NCBI GenBank assembly: GCA_051453625.1
Contig: JBOZIK010000001.1
Coordinates: 126,033,704-126,097,703, forward strand
Origin: Welwitschia mirabilis
Taxonomy: Eukaryota > Gnetophyta > Gnetopsida > Welwitschiales
Reading direction: 5' to 3'
Length of the DNA: 64,000 nt
Shown: positions 1-10,550 of the stretch, one piece after another
Layout: each line of letters opens with the position of its first letter
How positions within the stretch are numbered: position 1 is the first letter of the stretch
Made by a program: the position numbers and the translations under genes
Notes under the pieces: model-generated
Databases searched by the model: none
Seen by the model: only the letters and a program-made list of their open reading frames with translations
What the model was told of the DNA's origin: nothing

Positions 1-1224
1 GATGCAGTTTATCAAGGTTGTCAAGTTAAAAATGTAATAGAAGAATGATATTTCTAAATAATGAAATACCAATTACAGACAACTTAGATCTAGATATATC
101 TAAGAAATATTGACTAAGCAATCATATATAGAAAGAATCTAGGTTTTAAACAGTTAATTAAGTTATGATCTAAGATAATAAGAGTGGAAGTACTTGTTCC
201 AAAACCAACAGTGGATCCATTGTATCAGTGGATTTTGTATTTAGAACATCTATGGTATTCAAAGTTGCAACTAAGAGGCCTGTTAGTTCTATGGTTTTAG
301 AAATTGGCCTTGATTACACAAGAGTGCAGCTAAGTGAAACTTATTTAAGCAGTCTTGAAATTACCTTTAATTTTTCTATTTTAGATGCTTTTATATTGAT
401 TATGCAAAATGTATCCTAGATATGATGAACCTATGTCCTTGTAATTTCATCAAAGTTTTGGCATGTACCCTCAACCATTACTGTTAGATGCATGCAATTT
501 GGTATGAAGATATATCACTAAGTAGGTAATATTTCTTCTAATTTTCTATTGTGAATGGTAATGGGGTTAGCTTTTAATTGTCAATTGAAGGTTCAGCACA
601 GTGCTTCATTTGACATTCTATTGGTCAAAATTTTTCAGTGTTATGAAAAATACAAGCAGTTAACTTATTGTCATTATCATTCAGTGACCATCCTTCCATC
701 TAAAATTAGTAGTTCAAATCCTTAGAAATGCTTCACCTTTTTTAAGAGAAAATCAGTGAGAAATATGGAGCACATAGAAAACTTTGAATATTATTTTTTG
801 GTTTTATTAATCACTTTCTTTTTTCCCAATTATAAAATATTAATTATTAATTATTTTTTAAGAAAAACTTAAATCTATTCACCTGCCAAAAATCTAGATT
901 GATTTCTCTCATTTGTTTCTTATTTGAACTTTTACTAGAAAGCCAATCTAATATAGTATTGCTATTTTGTTTGACTATGGTTCTGCTCATCAGAGTCATG
1001 TTAAACCAATTGCATATTTTCTAAACTGGAATCCTATGATTCCACACTGATGCTTGTGCATGGTGAAGGAGACCATATATTGATCTTAGACATTAGTATT
1101 TTATTCCTCAAAGTACATCTACATGTTTTACTTATTTTTTTTTATATACTTGGATTTCATTGGATTTAGAATTTGTTTCAAGTTTCTTTATCTTGAGGCT
1201 TGGTAATGCTGCTTGAAATCCTAG
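1..1224. other. Unassigned A+T-rich sequence
   Basis: No gene, LTR or terminal repeat could be recognised. A 63-codon ATG frame at 228-419 (+) has no family resemblance. An overlapping frame from about 183 is open for roughly 40 codons and then stops, so it could be a scrap of an old coding sequence, but nothing supports a product. The interior of the CACTA element ending at 1,467 may extend into this stretch, because no left terminus (CACTACAAG) was seen. Confidence 0.5.
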
Positions 1225-1467
1225 CTTATTTTATATTTTTTTTGCTAGGTAATGCCTTTTAAGGCATTTATTTAGCAAAATGCCTCAAAACAACTTTTGA
1301 GGAATTTTTATTAAAATGCCTTAGAAATGACTTAAAAGCTGATATGGTTTTAAGGAGAGGTTTTTTAAGGCGTTTTGTAAAGAAATGCCTTAAAAGTGTT
1401 TAAGGCATTTTTAAAGACCTTTTAAGGTGTTCTAGAAATGTCTTAGAAGCCTATATTTCTTGTAGTG
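1225..1467. mobile_element. Right end of a CACTA (En/Spm-type) DNA transposon
   Basis: The segment ends in TTTCTTGTAGTG (1,456-1,467), the right-hand form of the plant CACTA terminus CACTACAAGAAA. The preceding 220 bases carry many copies, in both orientations, of a short motif around AAATGCCTTA, which matches the subterminal repeats that CACTA transposases bind. The pair at 1,243-1,277 is nearly palindromic. The three bases after the end are ACA, a possible half of the usual 3-bp target duplication. No left terminus is present upstream, so the element is either truncated or starts before the window. No transposase frame is visible in this piece. Confidence 0.75.
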
Positions 1468-1625
1468 ACATCTTCCAAGATAATAAGCAAATCCTGATTG
1501 TCTAAATTATACTCCAACATAAGTAGTTCTAGCTATGAAAACATAAATTATACATCACCTTTTGAAAACATGACTTTAAATACACTTTTTCCTTCTCTTT
1601 TCTAGCACTAAATTTAGGTAAACAT
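1468..1625. repeat. Direct repeat copy 1, cut by the CACTA end
   Basis: This 158-base segment matches 1,938-2,095 in the same orientation along nearly its whole length, with scattered substitutions and small indels. On the minus strand both copies share the same upstream TAG stop and then an open frame. In copy 1 the frame runs 22 codons (1,532 down to 1,467) and meets the CACTA terminus, so the transposon inserted into what had been coding-like sequence. Confidence 0.75.
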
Positions 1626-1708
1626 GTTTATGATTTTCTGGTAACTTGCATGTGGCATTAAAACATGTGACAATTATGTCTTGATATTCTCATACTATTT
1701 TCATGAAT

Positions 1709-2005
1709 TTATACATTGATAGTATTTATTGAAAGCACTCCTGCATGTGCAGCTTTGGATGCTATTAGCATTGAATATAATGCAACAAAAGGAAAATCAA
1801 TATTAATGCATATGTAAATTAAAAAAAGAGATAGTGACAAACTTTTTGAGAAATTAGAACTTAAAAGAAATAAAAATAAATATTCTTTGAAATGAAATGA
1901 ATTGGCCTCTACCTCCTTTAATTTATGCTTGACATATCCAACAACTTCCAAGGTAATAAGAAAATCATGATTTTCTAAATTATACTCTAACGTAAGTAAT
2001 TCTAG
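1709..2005 (-). pseudogene. Coding-like exon fragment, unknown protein (repeat copy 2)
   Basis: A 98-codon frame is open on the minus strand. Its first 40 codons look like ordinary protein, with an ELLTLEYNLENHDFLI start followed by a charged stretch containing VKHKLKEVEA. Beyond that it becomes hydrophobic and low-complexity, probably intron or chance sequence. The first 22 codons match the equivalent frame of repeat copy 1, conservatively at the protein level (for example LLTLEYNLENHD against LLMLEYNLDNQD). That supports real coding origin for the ancestral exon. I do not recognise the family. The initiator ATG at 1,951 is probably not the true start, because the similarity extends upstream of it. 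Confidence 0.4.
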
Positions 2006-2095
2006 CTAGGAATAAGTAAATTATGCATCATGTCGTGAAAACATGCCTCTAAATGCACTTTTTTCTCCCTCTTATCCAGCAATAAATTTTGCAAA
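1938..2095. repeat. Direct repeat copy 2 (partner of 1,468-1,625)
   Basis: Starts near CCAACAACTTCCAAGG and ends near CAGCAATAAATTTTGC. It aligns with copy 1 about 470 bases upstream. Both the coding-like part and the flanking non-coding part are shared, so this is a genomic segment duplication rather than a conserved exon pair. It is the uninterrupted copy. Confidence 0.75.
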
Positions 2096-2099
2096 CCCA

Positions 2100-4236
2100 T
2101 TGCTTGGAATACCACTACTATCTAATAAGGAAAATTTTAGCTTATACTCAATCTTTAATTGCATTAGTATTTGTAACAAAGTGAGAATTTAGTTTATATT
2201 TTAACACTATTATACTATCATTGTCCAACAAGTCAGAATTTAGCCCATAGTTTATCCTTTTTATAGCTGAAACGCCAGTGGAGGGTTGACTAATAAAAAA
2301 TTACTTAAAGAAATTTAATCTAATAAATAATCTTATTTAAAATAAATCAACTAAAATAACAAGCATGCACAACATAAAAACATGTACAGTAGCAAAATTC
2401 ATGTTTATTTGGAAATCATTCCCTGCTTCATTCTTAGAACTCACTCCCCAACTATAATCCCAATCATGTTACTTCATCAAATACGAGGTTTTATTGGCAC
2501 GTCATCAACCTTTACAACAACAAGAGGTTTTTGAAGGCTCAAATTTAACCTCTACATCAAGTATACCTTAACAAGATGTCACTTTATTTTCATGCAAAGT
2601 TCTCTTGTTAATAGATAATCCTATATGGCTATAAAATTCTCGTGTTATTCATGGATGAACCATGCACAGATTAATTCCCAGCTATCTTGAACTTCAATAA
2701 GATCTTATAGTCAAAGATTACAAGAATATAGCCATAAAATAGCTAACAATGAAGTATTAGAAATATTGCACTTATGACATTTATATTATTAAGGCAACAT
2801 CTGGTTGAGGCTTATTTATCCTTTAAGAAGAAATCTTTGTTGTTTGCCCTCATAAATGCATCATGGGAAGAATGTTTATCATTGAGCCATTATCAAGGAG
2901 ATCAGTCCAAGTTCACCATTTTTAAAACATGATAATCCATATTTTCATACCATAACCTAAAATCATTGAAGTCGAGGAAATTAGATCCTATGGGTCATGA
3001 TCCATCACTACATCATTCAAAATGGAATTGGAAAACATTCCATTTTAATACCTTCTGTTCATCCACATTAAGACAATCATTACAATCTCTGACTAAAAAA
3101 TATGGAAGATCCATGCCATTTATCTTATTAATTAACACATTCTAATAGTATCTTTTTTTCAATGTAGGAGGAATTATATAGTAAGTAATCAAGACCTAAC
3201 ATTGAGCATCCTTAGTCTATATTTTCAAATTTACAGGCATCTAACTATGCAGTAATTTAGATTATAGACTAAAAACTCTCTTCATAAATCACATGAATAA
3301 AAACACTCAAACACCTAACATTATAACTTTTAGCATTATTTTTGTAGTCAGTGACACTTACTTCTTTTGAAAATAGACTTGAAAATGTTCATCTCTTGCA
3401 TATATAAATAAAGGAATTGATAATTTTAAAGAAATAAAAATATTTGGAATTCTCAAGTATTGTTATGAAACTGCAATTGTCTTATCAATAAATAGTTGGA
3501 GAATACCTGAAAGACTAGACAAGAATTATGCTAGTACAATAACTAATGATATAGTAGTCCTCGAATATGCACTTCCAGTCACCTACTTCAATATATATCT
3601 AAGAGAAAAATCAAAAAAGAGTCTAGCACCTACATGGTTTAGCCAATATAGAACCATGCATTAAAGCACAATCAGTGATTTATTCATCTAAGAAAATGCA
3701 TAATCCAAGCAGTAGGAAAAATCCAATAGAGTGAAGAATGGTGTGTTGAGTATTTTAAATTCCAAGAAAAGCAAGTTTAACTTCTACCATTAAGTACAAA
3801 GCCACCAAAATCATAGTCAGAAATAAGGATGGTTCAAAATTTTAATACCAAAATATATGCGGTGCTAATAAGAATGAAAATATGTGCTTATGTTACTTAT
3901 TTGCTTCTACTTAGAGAGTATAAACCACAAATAATTATGTAAAATAAGGAATAAGATATTTTTAATTAACACTAAATTCTAGAGTAAAGCTACCATTTGC
4001 AAATCCTCCTTCTTTATTAGGTTAGAACCAATATTAGAATATCAAAGATAATTCTAACGGTGGAGTTACCTACACTTCAAGATAATATTAGTAAAAGTAA
4101 TTAAAAAAAGTACTTATTAATTTCAATAATTCATACTTTTAAAAATGATAAATGATAATATTTTTATTTAAATAGAAAATTGTACATTTTAACAAAATAT
4201 TTGACATGAAATACTTCTCATCATGTTTATACATGC
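2100..4236. other. Unassigned A+T-rich sequence
   Basis: No sustained frame or terminal repeats were found. Two short phrases recur near 2,184 and 2,232 (AGAATTTAG followed by a T-rich tract), which is too little to call a repeat family. Confidence 0.5.
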
Positions 4237-4256
4237 AAAAAAAAAAAAAAAAAAAA
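4237..4256 (+). repeat. Poly-A run (20 A)
   Basis: Twenty consecutive A residues, followed by TCTCTTACAG. It could be the fossil tail of a retroposed sequence on the plus strand, but no LINE or SINE body was recognised upstream. It lies just beyond the 3' end of the minus-strand frame that stops at 4,289. Confidence 0.6.
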
Positions 4257-4288
4257 TCTCTTACAGTGGGGACTAAGATAGAATATGC

Positions 4289-4567
4289 TTAAACAGCAAA
4301 AGAAACAAAGCTTTTAGGCCATGCTATAAACCCTCTAACTCTAGCATTCTTAAGATTCTCTACTCCTCTAGATTTCTTAAACATAATAGCAAAATCTTTA
4401 CATATAGTATCTATCGCAATCTTAAAGCATTTACTATCCAATTTACAACCATGGACTACTATGTTTAAATCATTACATAGAACCTTTCCTATGCTAATAA
4501 TAGTTTTACAATCCTCTATTGAAATAATTTTACATTTTTTATTATTTAATGAACTAGTTGGTGATGC
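4289..4567 (-). pseudogene. C-terminal block of the minus-strand gene, 92 codons without a stop
   Basis: Open from 4,567 down to the TAA at 4,289-4,291 with no internal stop. That is notable because most other fossil frames in the window break every 10-30 codons. It is rich in Ile, Lys and Cys, with a CKTIISIGKVLCNDLNIVVHG segment region followed by GVENLKNARVRGFIAWPKSF. The last motif resembles the G-x-F-V-A-W-P signature near the end of CACTA-encoded accessory proteins. It lacks a usable ATG near its start, as expected for a 3' exon. Confidence 0.55.
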
Positions 4568-5397
4568 CTCCTATAAGACAAAGAAGCATAAATACTTTAG
4601 TTATACATGTAATTTAAAAAGTTCAACATTTTTGTAAATATTTAAGATATATTAAAATTTTACCACATTAGGCATGAATTATAATGATAAAGAACAAATA
4701 CTTTCTATAGCTGAAGATAATAATGCTTCTTGATTTGTTGTAGTTTAAATAAAAACAAAATATTATGATCATCTTTTGGCTAATATGATTTATATGCATT
4801 TAAAAATATTTTTAAATGTTTACCATAAATTCTAATAACGCTAGTCCCATAAGATCATTTAGTTTATCATCTATTTAGTTTTGCATTTGAATCAATTATG
4901 ACATTAAACTAGAACTAACTACTTTTAAAGATTCCTTTTGACATCGTTCATCATGTAATTTTCTACACAAAGACTTGGATTTAAAAAGCAAGGTTGGAAA
5001 AATTTCCTTTCCCATTGCATGCACTCTATCTTAATTGTCTTTCCAAAATGTGGATGCTATAGGATCTATTTCACTTATTTCTTTATGTCCATTACTAAAT
5101 GAAGATGTGCCTTTGCAAAAATCCTATTAACATTAAGAGTAAAATAATATTATCAAAAATTAAGAAATCTCTATCTATTACTTAATATGAATATCAAAAA
5201 ACTTAAGTAATAACCAATTTATCTTAGTCCTCTTTTAATGAACATGGAACACCATCTTTCAAGTCTGATATAAGAAACCTATTTGGCCTTTCTTAAACAC
5301 CTAGTTCATATTTCTTTGTATAATTTATAGAAACATTGCATCAAGGATCATAGATAACAATAGTTTTAAAAATGTTTAATTACTTCTTTATACTTAC

Positions 5398-5490
5398 AAT
5401 ATCCTCTGCGACTCTTGCAGCTCCATGATGGATCTCACATTAGAGTATGGACAATTTTGATCTGTTGTCTTTATTTCTTTCATAGGTAGC
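5398..5490 (-). pseudogene. Internal exon with clear splice sites
   Basis: A 93-base, 31-codon exon flanked by TTTCAG on its 5' side and GTAAGT on its 3' side. It is in phase with the preceding block at 5,585-5,690, which ends in CAG and a GTAA donor. It carries the NKDNRSKLS stretch followed by one TAA and then CEIHHGAARVAEDI. The intact splice signals around a short exon argue that the locus was an expressed, spliced gene rather than chance frames. Confidence 0.6.
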
Positions 5491-6504
5491 CTGAAATATA
5501 ATAAAAAATTAATGCATTCCATATTCACCATATTATATTTTCATAGAAATAATTTTTTAGTTAAAAATTAAACTATTAAATTACCTGAAAATCTTCCAAT
5601 GTAGTTTAGTTTACAAACACATACCAACCTATGGGTTTCACTCTTAGAAGTATGGTCTTCTTTGTTTCTTTAGCATTTTCTCTATTATAAATGAAAATTT
5701 TTCATAGTTCATATTTGTGTTTGTTTGGATAGTTATTTATGCTTAATAGCACTACTTCTTTTTAAATGTCATCCACTTCAAATTATGATTATAATTAAGC
5801 CACTATAAAGTATGACAACACTAATTTTCCTTTAATCATAATAAACCAACATTAATAATACCTTCACCAAACTCTGTAAGAAGTCTTTTCTTTAATCTCC
5901 CATCATTTTCCATGAAGGGATGGCAATTGACACATGGGTGTGGTCAATGAATCCCACATAAGTATATGAATTTTTTGAGTTCAAACCAATGGCTTAAACC
6001 AATTCATTGACTTTCTTTAAAGGGCCTTCATTAGAAGTACCTATTCCAATTGATTTTCTCATCTATCTTTGGAAGTTTTTAAACTACTTCCTTCCTTTAT
6101 CTCTTTTTTTCCAACATTAAAAGAATATATGTATTTATTTATCAAATGATATCATAACAAACAATAAATCTAACATCATAAATTAAGATACTCTTACTTT
6201 TTCAATTTCTGGACTTGGATTTTTCATGATCTTTGTATCGTTTTCTTTAATTGTCCTTTCCTTTATTTCCAACTATAATTAGTCATGTTCATAACATTTT
6301 CATAATAAAATTCAAATATAAGATAACATACCATCGTTTATCACATAATAACATGTAACAACTTACATGATGAAAATAAGACAAAACTAATTCATTTCAT
6401 AAATAAAAATCTAGATAAGATATAAAAGATGTCATTTAATTATAATATAATTAAAATATTATGATAAATTGGTAAGAAAACTTACAATAGAGAAATTCTA
6501 TAAC

Positions 6505-6720
6505 TTATATTTTAAATCTATGATCATGAAAGTACATCATTCTATCCTTTTCCCTCTCCATTAGGATGGGAAAGATCATCTTCATTATTGCAAACTAAAG
6601 TAGTTCTGGATTTGAAAAATGATAATTAATCCTATTTAGAAAACTATTATTGCTATCAACATATTTTATCATCCTTTGAGGTGAGTCTACTACAACATGC
6701 CACTTTGGATCTGAAAGGTC
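6505..6720 (-). pseudogene. N-terminal block of the minus-strand gene (71 codons)
   Basis: This is the most protein-like block of the decayed gene. It reads without frameshift, with a single in-frame TAG, from DLSDPKWHVVVDSP to a basic, Met-rich end (MEREKDRMMYFHDHRFK). It is hydrophilic to mixed, with no obvious membrane segment. I do not recognise a named domain. It is the farthest upstream block seen, and 6,721-6,762 separates it from the E3 LTR, so further 5' exons may have been displaced by that insertion. Confidence 0.5.
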
Positions 6721-6762
6721 CTTGGAATAAAGACTAACTTACTTGAGATGCAAGAATGAATG

Positions 6763-8336
6763 TGATAAATGTTAAAAAGTGCATATTTCATTATAAAAAT
6801 TTCATGTATTTTATTATAATTCCAATTGGAATTTAGTACAAATTGGATTGCAATGGGTTATTTTGTGAAGTAACGTGTTTAAGACACTAAAATGACAATG
6901 TATTAGAATGAAGAGTATTTATCTTGTCACTAGATCTATCACTACACGATAGACCTATGATCAAATTTAACAGTTATAATGAGTATATGCAGGTGTTTCT
7001 GAGTGAAAATATAAGCAATACAATCTTTATTGTAGTGCAATCCCAAGATGACCAAACCTAACACAATGTGATAAAGTACCAATCACAATGTGATAGATTG
7101 ATAGCAACTTGTCTAGATTGGAGGACATGTGAATGAATAACTATGTAAGAAAAGTGAGATCCAAACATATTACTCGATGACAAAACCATGATAGCTTTAT
7201 CACCGAGTGATAGAAAGAAAAGAGAATATCATCCATGACCTATCAGTCATTGATAAGGATGGAGATAACCATACAATAATGGTTTGATGATAAGTTAAGT
7301 CATTTTGGGTAATAGTTTGCATATCGCTCGACGACAGGTATTATAATAGACAACAATGACAGTGTGATAAGGATCAAAAAAGCTATTTTACAACTATCAC
7401 TTAAGTAGTAAAAAGAACAAAATCATGCAAATGTTCCTATAAAATCAATGTAAAGATAAGGATTCTAAAATTTTAATTGAAAGTCTATCTTTCCTATGTA
7501 GAACCCTTTATCATCTTGCCTAAATTTCCCTAAAAATTAATTATAAATACTTCTTTTTTTACATTGAAAAAGTTGATTAATTAGTGGAAGAGAGAAGAAT
7601 TGGATGCAAATAGGCTTTAAGAAATTGTAGTACACTTCACTTGTAATTGTCATTTGAATGCAATAAAGCTTTGGTTTTTAGTCTTTTAGGCAATCTCAAT
7701 TTAGTTCCATGATAGGAGATCCCTTCAAGGGTTTTCTTGTTTTTATATTACTCAAGTTACAGAAGCAAGGTTCTTTTCTGTTATTTAATTTTTTCTATTT
7801 CGTGAATTGGTTAAGTTGCTTAGTATACTTTTACCACATTCAAATGCAATTTACATCATAGTGTTAGCCAGAACTAGTTGCTACATTTTTGCCTTCATTC
7901 AAATTTCATTCGTAATCCTATTAATTAGAAAGTATTAGTAGCTTAAGCTTATTAACTAGTTTAATGCATAATCCTCTTCTCGTAGTTAGTGATCCCTTCA
8001 TTTTGTGATACATCTCTAAAAGATCCATTCACAACTTCTTTTGAATTACTACTATAGAACACATACTACTCATAGGGTGATAGATTGTTAAAGGTATAGA
8101 ACATTGGTTGTTGATTTTTCTTTTTATAGGTTTGACCACTGATTATTATTTATCTCTTTTAATCTTTTTCCTTTTCATAGTGACATTATTTAAAATACTA
8201 TTTAATAGTGAGAAAAGTGATTAGAGATAGATAATATTCCTTTCTAGCTTCTACTATCTAAGGTTCACATCCAAATATTTTAGGATATGATAAGATAGAT
8301 CATAGTTAGTTTAGCTAACTATCGCTACATCTATCA
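6763..8336 (+). repeat. E3 5' LTR
   Basis: Bases 6,763-7,260 match 43,577-44,055 closely enough to align by eye along the whole length. The start TGATAAAT is shared, and the 3' copy is directly preceded by a polypurine tract, which fixes this boundary. The preceding five bases are GAATG, a possible target duplication that cannot be confirmed because the 3' LTR is truncated. The end at 8,336 is inferred from CTATCA followed by a degraded primer-site-like TTTTGATGACACTACATAGG, and could be off by hundreds of bases. The LTR carries many short inverted motifs of the type TATCAC...GTGATA. Confidence 0.65.
7542..7549 (+). promoter_or_regulatory. Probable TATA box of the E3 LTR
   Basis: TATAAATA lies about 780 bases into the LTR, downstream of the palindrome-rich part, where a U3 promoter is expected. 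No second copy is available for comparison because the 3' LTR breaks off earlier. Confidence 0.4.
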
Positions 8337-8937
8337 TTTTGATGACACTACATAGGAAGCATTGTCAACATTTGATCTTAGAATGTTTGGGAATCTAAAC
8401 CTTTTGAGTAGGTCTTTACTTATCACGTACATATATACTCTCTAGTAATATTTGTTTTGAGATTTGATTCATAAATAGTTTTTCTATTTATGAATTAGTT
8501 AACTAAGTTTTAACATTGCAAATTTATTTTAGAAATTTACTTTTCTACGTTTTTTCCCTAAATTTCTCTTTTCTAAAATTTTATTTTCCTGAATTTCCAT
8601 TCTTGAATTTATAATTTTTTCTGAAGGTATTTCTGTCACATGTATTGCATCATACTTAATTTAGTATTGTGTGGCAATAGCTTCTGTTGCAAATTATTAC
8701 ATCTTTGTTTATATGTTTATGACTATGTGACACATCAAATTTTGCACTATTGCTTGTCTTTTGTAATGTTGTGTATTTCTCATCCCTATGTGATAAGTCT
8801 GCATATTTATTTTCTTATGAAAATTTGAATTTCATTCAATAGAATTCTATCACATTCTTTCGCAGCTAGTTCAGTTTTCTATTTATTAGTTTACTTAGGA
8901 GCGTATAAAAAATTTTTTGAAAATCAAAACTTCATCT
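8337..8937. other. E3 primer-site region and leader
   Basis: The first bases, TTTTGATGACACTACATAGG, could be a heavily mutated version of the TTTTGGCGCCGTT-type site used by tRNA-Asp-primed plant elements, but fewer than half of the critical positions agree. The rest is A+T-rich leader with no convincing frame. A 62-codon ATG frame at 8,640-8,828 looks accidental. Confidence 0.35.
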
Positions 8938-9281
8938 AAAACATCTAAATAAACACATAGGAATAAACAATCTAAGTGAGTTGGAACCTCGTTGTTTAAA
9001 CATCTACAACATATCACTATCAACTTCCAATAAAATGAGTCTACCCAACTATGTTTAAGTGAAATAATAAGACCTGATACTCCATAAAGTTCATTATAAA
9101 TATAGAATCTACAAGAACTAGAAACTCCACCACACCCTTTTAAGTACGACACAATAAGTGAAGTTGAACAATTGATAATGAAAACCTTAATCTTACTATA
9201 AATCCACAAATTTTTTAAGAAGTATTCAACCCTTAGAAGAAACAAGTGTAGAAACACCAATATCAAAATTACCATGCTTGC
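8938..9281 (+). pseudogene. E3 gag, first part (split by E1 and E2)
   Basis: One plus-strand frame of 114 codons is interrupted only by about nine TAA, TAG or TGA codons in contexts that suggest former Gln or Trp codons. There is no frameshift. The residues are hydrophilic, including EVEQLIMKTLILL and a basic KKYSTLRRNK stretch, as in a retroelement gag N-terminus. It stops at the E1 insertion point, and the same frame resumes at 26,424. The long opposite-strand frame covering 8,895-9,308 is a shadow created by the lack of stops in the antisense reading. Confidence 0.5.
9277..9281. repeat. Target-site duplication of E1, left copy (CTTGC)
   Basis: These five bases directly precede the E1 5' LTR and match 15,557-15,561 directly after its 3' LTR. 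Five bases is the usual duplication length for Ty3-type integrases. Confidence 0.9.
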
Positions 9282-9639
9282 TATTAACATGCAAAAATTG
9301 ACATTCATATCAAGTGTTTTAAGTCAATTTATGATAAATAAAACATTAATATAATAATCTTAATCACAAAATATCTCTTTTACTATTTTCAAAGTAAAAC
9401 TTAATTTTATATTTTTCTCCATAATAATTACAAATTTTTAGCCATATTTTAGAATACATGGTAGAAGATGGACATAATTCCACATGAAATAATGATGACA
9501 ATGGAGACATGGGGTGGTGACACATCGTAATAGCATTAAAAGACATGGCAGAGGCATGTGAAGGTAGAACTAGAGACATATGGCCATAACACTAGTTGGT
9601 AGAGGAATCTAACTCTAAAAGGCCACATGTTGGACTTAT

Positions 9640-9775
9640 TATGATAAAGATTTTACCTAATACTATATCAAAATCTCTATCAAATACTACAAGATAACCT
9701 CCATCAAATGCTATAAGGCAGAATCTTCTCTAACAAATGCTAAATGATAAAGATTCTACCAAATCTTATAAGCCA
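9640..9775 (+). repeat. Degenerate minisatellite inside the E1 5' LTR
   Basis: About five units of 20-30 bases vary around CCATCAAATGCTATAAGATA. The matching block in the 3' LTR (14,585-14,785) has about seven units, which accounts for most of the length difference between the LTRs. Confidence 0.65.
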
Positions 9776-9808
9776 AAGACTCTCAACTACTTTTATCCTA
9801 TTATCAAT

Positions 9809-9815
9809 TATAAAA
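9809..9815 (+). promoter_or_regulatory. TATA box of the E1 LTR promoter
   Basis: TATAAAA, followed by GGGGCTTGAACCCTC. The 3' LTR has TATAAAAA at 14,822-14,829 in the same context. Conservation in both copies supports a U3 promoter that would start transcription shortly downstream. Confidence 0.6.
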
Positions 9816-10525
9816 GGGGCTTGAACCCTCATTTGTAAACATCCTTTATTTTGGACAAAGTAGTAGAACTTTTAAATTGTCAAGTCAACATGACCTTTTA
9901 AGCACTGTCTTTAGGAGTGAGTTTGTTTTAAAGATAGCCTAATGAGTCCATACTAGCCTTCTTCTTTCACTAATACAATGTGTATTTTTTGGAATTAATA
10001 TAGGTAGTTATTTTATTCTAATTTTAAACTGAAAATAAATTTGTACTTGTAATTCTTAAGTAAGAACTAAGTTATCAAGTTATATTATCATCTAAGTGAG
10101 ATTCTTAGTTAACTAATATAATTATCTTTTATTTGATAGATCTCGAGACTTTATGTCCTTCATTTTCATGCTTATTTAAGGGCTATGAAGGACCAAGTAA
10201 CTTTCAAATTCACCAATCATAATATGGTGACTTAGATTATATTACCATGACCTAAGCCATCGTGTTTGATAATTGAAATGTTTTAGGATTTTGCAGGATA
10301 TAATTTGAGTGAAGAAATGCTAGAGGACAAATTAAGTTAAACCTTAGAGCTAGTTTGATTTTCAATCAAATTATTCACTTCTCTTTTTTCTTCTTTTTTA
10401 AATTGTACTTGCTAGATAAACAAACTTGTGTAATTTCTATGAAGTTTACCACTATGATCCATGTGAAGATAATAACATTAGGTATTTTCTTAGTATATTT
10501 TGGTTCATTGTGCTATACACAGACA

Positions 10526-10550
10526 TATTTTGGCACTATTATTATTGATA
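10526..10550 (+). other. E1 primer binding site (tRNA-Asp type)
   Basis: TTTTGGCACTATTATTATTG follows the 5' LTR at a spacing of one or two bases. Compared with the TTTTGGCGCCGTTGCCGGGG site complementary to plant tRNA-Asp, nearly all differences are G-to-A or C-to-T transitions, as expected of a decayed site. Confidence 0.65.

Larger units (their letters stand above)
4289..6720 (-). pseudogene. Decayed multi-exon gene, CACTA-accessory-protein-like
   Basis: Several open blocks lie in order on the minus strand, separated by A+T-rich introns with canonical GT donors: 6,505-6,720, 6,198-6,269, about 5,862-6,080, 5,585-5,690, 5,398-5,490, about 4,935-5,127 and 4,289-4,567. Most blocks hold zero or one in-frame stop, and the third also has a frameshift near 5,910. 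Two local resemblances point to plant CACTA proteins of the Ptta/En/Spm type: a YERNKDNRSKLS stretch (compare the NKANRSK-type motif) and, near the C-terminus, GFIAWPKSFV after an IDTICKDFA-like segment. These are motif-level judgements, so a host gene remains possible. Stops replace Gln/Trp-type codons. The gene lies outside the CACTA fragment at 1,225-1,467, whose interior is to the left. Confidence 0.5.
9282..10525 (+). repeat. E1 5' LTR
   Basis: Aligns with 14,216-15,556 from TATTAACATG (TG in the other copy) to AGACA. It contains a block of degenerate 25-base repeats (9,640-9,775), a TATA box at 9,809-9,815 and, near its 3' end, a conserved T-rich segment with TTTTGGTTCATT. Confidence 0.9.

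Noticed and set aside
1225-6720. One large CACTA element joining the terminus at 1,467 with the CACTA-like gene at 4,289-6,720
   Set aside because: The terminus at 1,467 is a right end, so the body lies to its left. The gene lies to its right.
8895-9308. 137-codon minus-strand frame
   Set aside because: It is the antisense shadow of the E3 gag frame. The plus strand reads as protein with Gln-type stops, and the minus frame extends across the E1 insertion boundary.
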